Part shown: piece after piece, positions 1 through 3,500 of the stretch | Numbering within the stretch: position 1 is the stretch's first letter | Layout: every line of letters begins with the position of its first letter | NCBI GenBank assembly: GCA_950068635.1 | Contig: CATMIM010000072.1 | Location: forward strand, 1-6,248 | DNA from: an uncultured Candidatus Poseidoniales archaeon | GTDB taxonomy: Archaea; Thermoplasmatota; Poseidoniia; Poseidoniales; Thalassarchaeaceae | Direction: 5' to 3' | Length of the DNA stretch: 6,248 nt | Notes under the pieces: generated by a model | What the model was told of the DNA's origin: nothing | The model's database searches: none | The model's input: only the letters and a program-made list of their open reading frames with translations | Position numbers and translations under genes: made by a program

Positions 1-164
1 CCGATCGGCGCCGGGCGTTGGTGCAGATGGATCGCTCGCCGGAGATCTTGCCCGCGGGCGAGCTACGCCACTCCGGCGCGCCAAACCCGAGCACCTCCTA
101 TTTCTGTGTCATCGACGCGGCGGGGAACGCCGTGTCGTTCATCCACAGCTTGATGATGCAGTAG
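1..164 (+). pseudogene. Gamma-glutamyltransferase (GGT) family fragment, truncated at both ends
   Basis: From base 3 the plus strand reads 53 codons to a TAG at 162-164. The segment TSYFCVIDAAGNAVSFIHS matches the start of the GGT small subunit (E. coli TTHYSVVDKDGNAVAVTYT). The Thr codon at 93-95 aligns with the nucleophilic Thr at which GGT cleaves itself and which then attacks gamma-glutamyl substrates such as glutathione. The preceding stretch (SPEILPAGELRHSGAPNPS) suits the variable linker before that Thr. GGTs are about 530-580 residues long and carry about 150-190 residues after this Thr, including the substrate-binding Asn, Glu/Asp, Ser-Ser and Gly-Gly positions. Here only 22 residues follow before the stop, and the expected FGSG-type continuation is missing, so this piece could not be active. 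The 5' part runs off the left edge. Nearly every third codon position is G or C. The tail overlaps the giant minus-strand gene by 67 bases. It is either a real disrupted gene or a chimeric contig end. Confidence 0.78.
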
Positions 165-553
165 ACACCGCTCGTGGGCATCTTCTGATGGATGCCGTTG
201 TCCGAGATGCCGTCGCCGTCGGCGTCCTGTAGCATGTCCCACTGGCTGCTGTCAGCGTCGGTCGTCGCATCATCGATGAGGTCGATCGTCAGCGTGTCTG
301 CGCTGTTGTCGATGCTCAGGCTGAAGTAGTGCTCGTAGTTGCACGTGGTCGCCTTCTCTACACCCCAGGTCAACTGGGCGATGGTGTGGTCGTTGTCAGA
401 CATCATCGGACCGAGGCCGATCGTCAGGTTGTCCCTGTTCTCATCGTCCTCCATGACCATCCAGTACCACGCGCTTGCCGTGGATGTGGTGCTGGTCATG
501 CTGCTGCCGTTGGCCACCATGACCGTACGGCCCAGCGGGGCGCTCCACTCAAG
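98..553 (-). other. Cadherin-like repeat 3, incomplete, with DxDxDG calcium loop (residues 1875-2025)
   Basis: The layout follows repeat 2: an acidic opening (VMEDDENRDNLTIGL), a 'QLTWGV' strand and a cysteine pair at C1945 and C2006 equivalent to C1814 and C1840. Between the cysteines lies an insertion carrying DADGDGISDNG (1984-1994, bases 226-194), a calcium-loop motif as in EF-hand or thrombospondin type 3 repeats, with D1984, D1986, D1988 and D1992 as likely ligands. After C2006 repeat 2 has 34 more residues ending in the PVNDAPVI linker. Here only 19 follow (IIKLWMNDTAFPAASMTQK), so the final strand is missing. The last dozen or so residues are the reverse complement of GGT codons and may not be native to this protein. 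Confidence 0.65.
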
Positions 554-3500
554 GATGACCGGAGCGTCGTTCACCGGGTTGACGGTGAACGGTACGCTGA
601 CCGTGGCTGCGTCGGCGTTGACGCTGGCACCGTCTGTCAGGTCGAGCACGATGTCGCACGTGCCACCATTCTCGTTGGCCTCGTTCAGGTCAATCTCGAG
701 GGTGTTCGAGTAGACGTTCACAGTGAACGGCACACAGTCGACCGGGTCGGTCACTGCCGACCAGGTGAACCTCTGCGGCGCAGTCTCGCTGTTGTTCTGC
801 TTCGAAGCGTCCTGCTCCCAGGCGTCGTCCTTGACGAACTGGTCGCCGTTCGAGCTGCCGAGGTTCTTGCGAATCACGTCCCACGTGAGTTCGATGCCCG
901 TATTGGGGTCACGTCGCTGAGGCTCGTCGTAGACGTTGATGACGTTGTTCACCGTGTCCTCGAAGAAGACCGGCACGCCGTCAGTGCGGTCGTGATTCCA
1001 GATGGTCGGCTTGTCGTTGACGTTCTGGATGCTCACCAGAATCGACTGTGTCCGCGATAGACCGTGGCCGTCCTCGACGGTCAGCAGCAGACGCAGGTTG
1101 CCGAACAGTTCCGAGTTGGTCGTGATGACCAGATCCTGTCCAATCAACGCGTAGGTGAACGCTGCTGACTGGTTACTCGGAGTGCTCGGGTCGTTCTGCA
1201 CGGTCCACGTCAGCGCCGACGAGGCTTCCTGATAGTCATGCGCCTTGTCGGTCAGCGAGATCGTGTGTGCTCCCGTGTCCTCATCGTATTCGACGTCGTC
1301 GAGGTTCTGGATGATCGGCTTGGCGCGCAGGATGTCGATCGAGATCGCCTGATTCTGGGTCATCTGGAGGCCGTAGTAGTTGCCCCAGTCCCAGTAGACG
1401 CGCTCGGCGTCCTTCACCTTCGCCATCACCTGATAGCTGCGGTCGGGTGTCGACATTATGGTGCCACCGAAGTTGAACCATGTGCGACGAATCAGCAGGA
1501 AGTCATCGAGCTGGCCGTCTGGCAGATCGCCGTTGTTGGCGTCGGTGTTCAGCGTGCCATAGTCGTAGAAGGACTGCGCGCAGTGGCAGGTCAGGTTGAC
1601 CTGCTGTAGTGGGAAGATACCCACCAGCAGTCCGGGTGCGGTCGTGTAGATCGGGTCCGCATGCAGCAGAGCGAGCCAGCGGATCATTCCCTGCGGGCTG
1701 CCGAGGCAGGTCCATGGGATTGAGAACTCGCTGTCCGCGTTGAACGCCGTCAGGCCGGGGATTCCCCAGCCGACGTAGAACCGGACGCCTTGGCACTGGG
1801 ACAAGGTGGTGATGTCAGTCCATTGATTGCCGGTCGTCAGTTGCTTGATACCCCAGTCGCCTGTGTCCTCAGCGAACAGCAGGTAGTCCGCCAGGAACGG
1901 CAGCGTGTGCGTCCCGAGCGCTGGTTGTGACTGGGTCGGAGACCACATCCAACTGCTGTCAGAAGTCGTGCTTCCTCCCGGTCGTGTGTCGAGGTAGATC
2001 ATCCCGTCGAGCAGGGTGAATGTCGCGCCCCTGAGATTCAGGTAGAGGTTATCGACGTCCCATGTGATGCTCATCGAAGCAGTCTGGGTGAAGGCCAGCA
2101 CACCGGGCATCGCATCGTCTGCGGTGTTCTCGGTGTATGCGCCTTCCCAGTCGGCCAGCGATCCATCGATGGTGATGGTGTTGCCACGCATCGACGGGCT
2201 GGTGTACTCGGATCGCGAGAAGTCAGTGAAGGTCCCTTGCGCCTGCGACTTGACCATCACTCCGACGTTGGTGGCCGGATTACCCATGTGCGTCACTGTC
2301 AGGTCGAGCAGGTTGCCCTCATGGATCAGCGACGTGGAGGTCATCGCCAGCTTCGACGAGGTCAGCGTGTTGCCCACGCTGGTGACTACGCTGTACGCGC
2401 CCGCGTCGATCTGGGTCGTGGTGTCGTCCCAGCTCATGTTCTCGATCGAGCCTTGCGCTCCGTAGATGGTCTTCAGCGTCGTGCTGGAGGTGCTCGTGCC
2501 GCCGTTCCAGCGGAAGTCTCCGTGGCCGGTGGTAAGCAATCCAATCGCACCCGAGGTGCTCAGGTCAGTTATGTCCAGCGTGTGACGAGTGGTCGAGCTC
2601 AGCGAGCTCAGGCCGACGCCGTAGGCACTGTTCACATTGATGGTGGCACCGTCAACCACGACGTTCGTGTTGACTGCATCAACGCCGACGAAGTCGGCGC
2701 TGATGATCGCGTTGCCCATCATCGTCAGGTATCCTCCATCCATGTTGACGCCGTTTGCGAAGCCGCTGATCGCCGTCCCGTTGAAGGTGAACTTCTCGTT
2801 GCCGTCCAGCGCATCGACACCGGTCGTGCGCAGGTTGGTGGCGGATCCGGTCGAGTTGACCACGGTGATCGTCCCGGTCATCTGGGCGTGGTTGTTGCAG
2901 TGGTAGTCGTAGGTGCCCGCAGTCGAGAAGGTGTAGACGAAGGTGCTACCCAGGTTCATGTCGCCACTGTCCCATAGGCCAGTGTCAGAGGTGGTCGTGT
3001 GGATGTATGGTGTTCCGGAGTAGTACTGCACCGCTCGCCATCGGATCGTATCACCGGTGCTGATGGTCACGGTCTGCGGACTGAAGTAATCCGCCATGAT
3101 GTCGACCGTGGACACGCCTGCAGCCGACCCGCCGGTGGCGGTGAAGCTGCTGCCAGTGTCCACGATGTTGCATCCTTCGGAGACGAGCGCGTTGGCGGTC
3201 GTTGTCACATCGTTGCCATTCATGTATATGGTGCGCAGACCGCAGTTCTCGAGCACGATGCCGAGTGCGGTCGGATTGAGACGCCCACCGGTGGCTGAGA
3301 TGGTGTTGCCGTCGATGGCGATATCGCGGCCGGACAGAACGCCGTAGACGTTGATGCCGCCGTCGGCGTCGAGCAGGGTGTTGCCGCTGACGCTGCCCCA
3401 GCCGTTGCGCAGGTAGATGCCTGCGTTGGCTGCACTCTTGATGCCGCGGATCGTGTTGCCGTCGATGTTGTACTCGGTGCCCACGCCAGCGCCTTGGCCG

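Noticed and set aside
34..63. Inverted repeat GCTCGCC / GGCGAGC (7 bp arms, 16-base loop) just after the giant gene's stop, a possible terminator.
   Set aside because: There is no T-tract on either side, it lies inside the GGT coding fragment, and short GC-rich palindromes are expected in DNA of about 70% GC.
1..99. A perfect Shine-Dalgarno-like AGGAGGTG on the minus strand (bases 92-99) overlapping the TAG, followed 7 bases later by TTG (82-84) and an open frame of 28 codons to the left edge, looking like the start of a downstream operon gene.
   Set aside because: The same bases on the plus strand encode the conserved GGT segment around the catalytic Thr (codons AGC ACC TCC TAT), so the motif is the antisense of family-conserved codons. 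The TTG frame also has poor third-position GC (about 57%) and a low-complexity product, whereas the plus-strand frame has very high third-position GC and clear homology.
2855..3121. The possibility that the copper domain is a separate gene fused by a sequencing error.
   Set aside because: The frame is continuous on both sides with beta-helix sequence, and neither a stop nor a start with a ribosome-binding site is seen at the domain borders.
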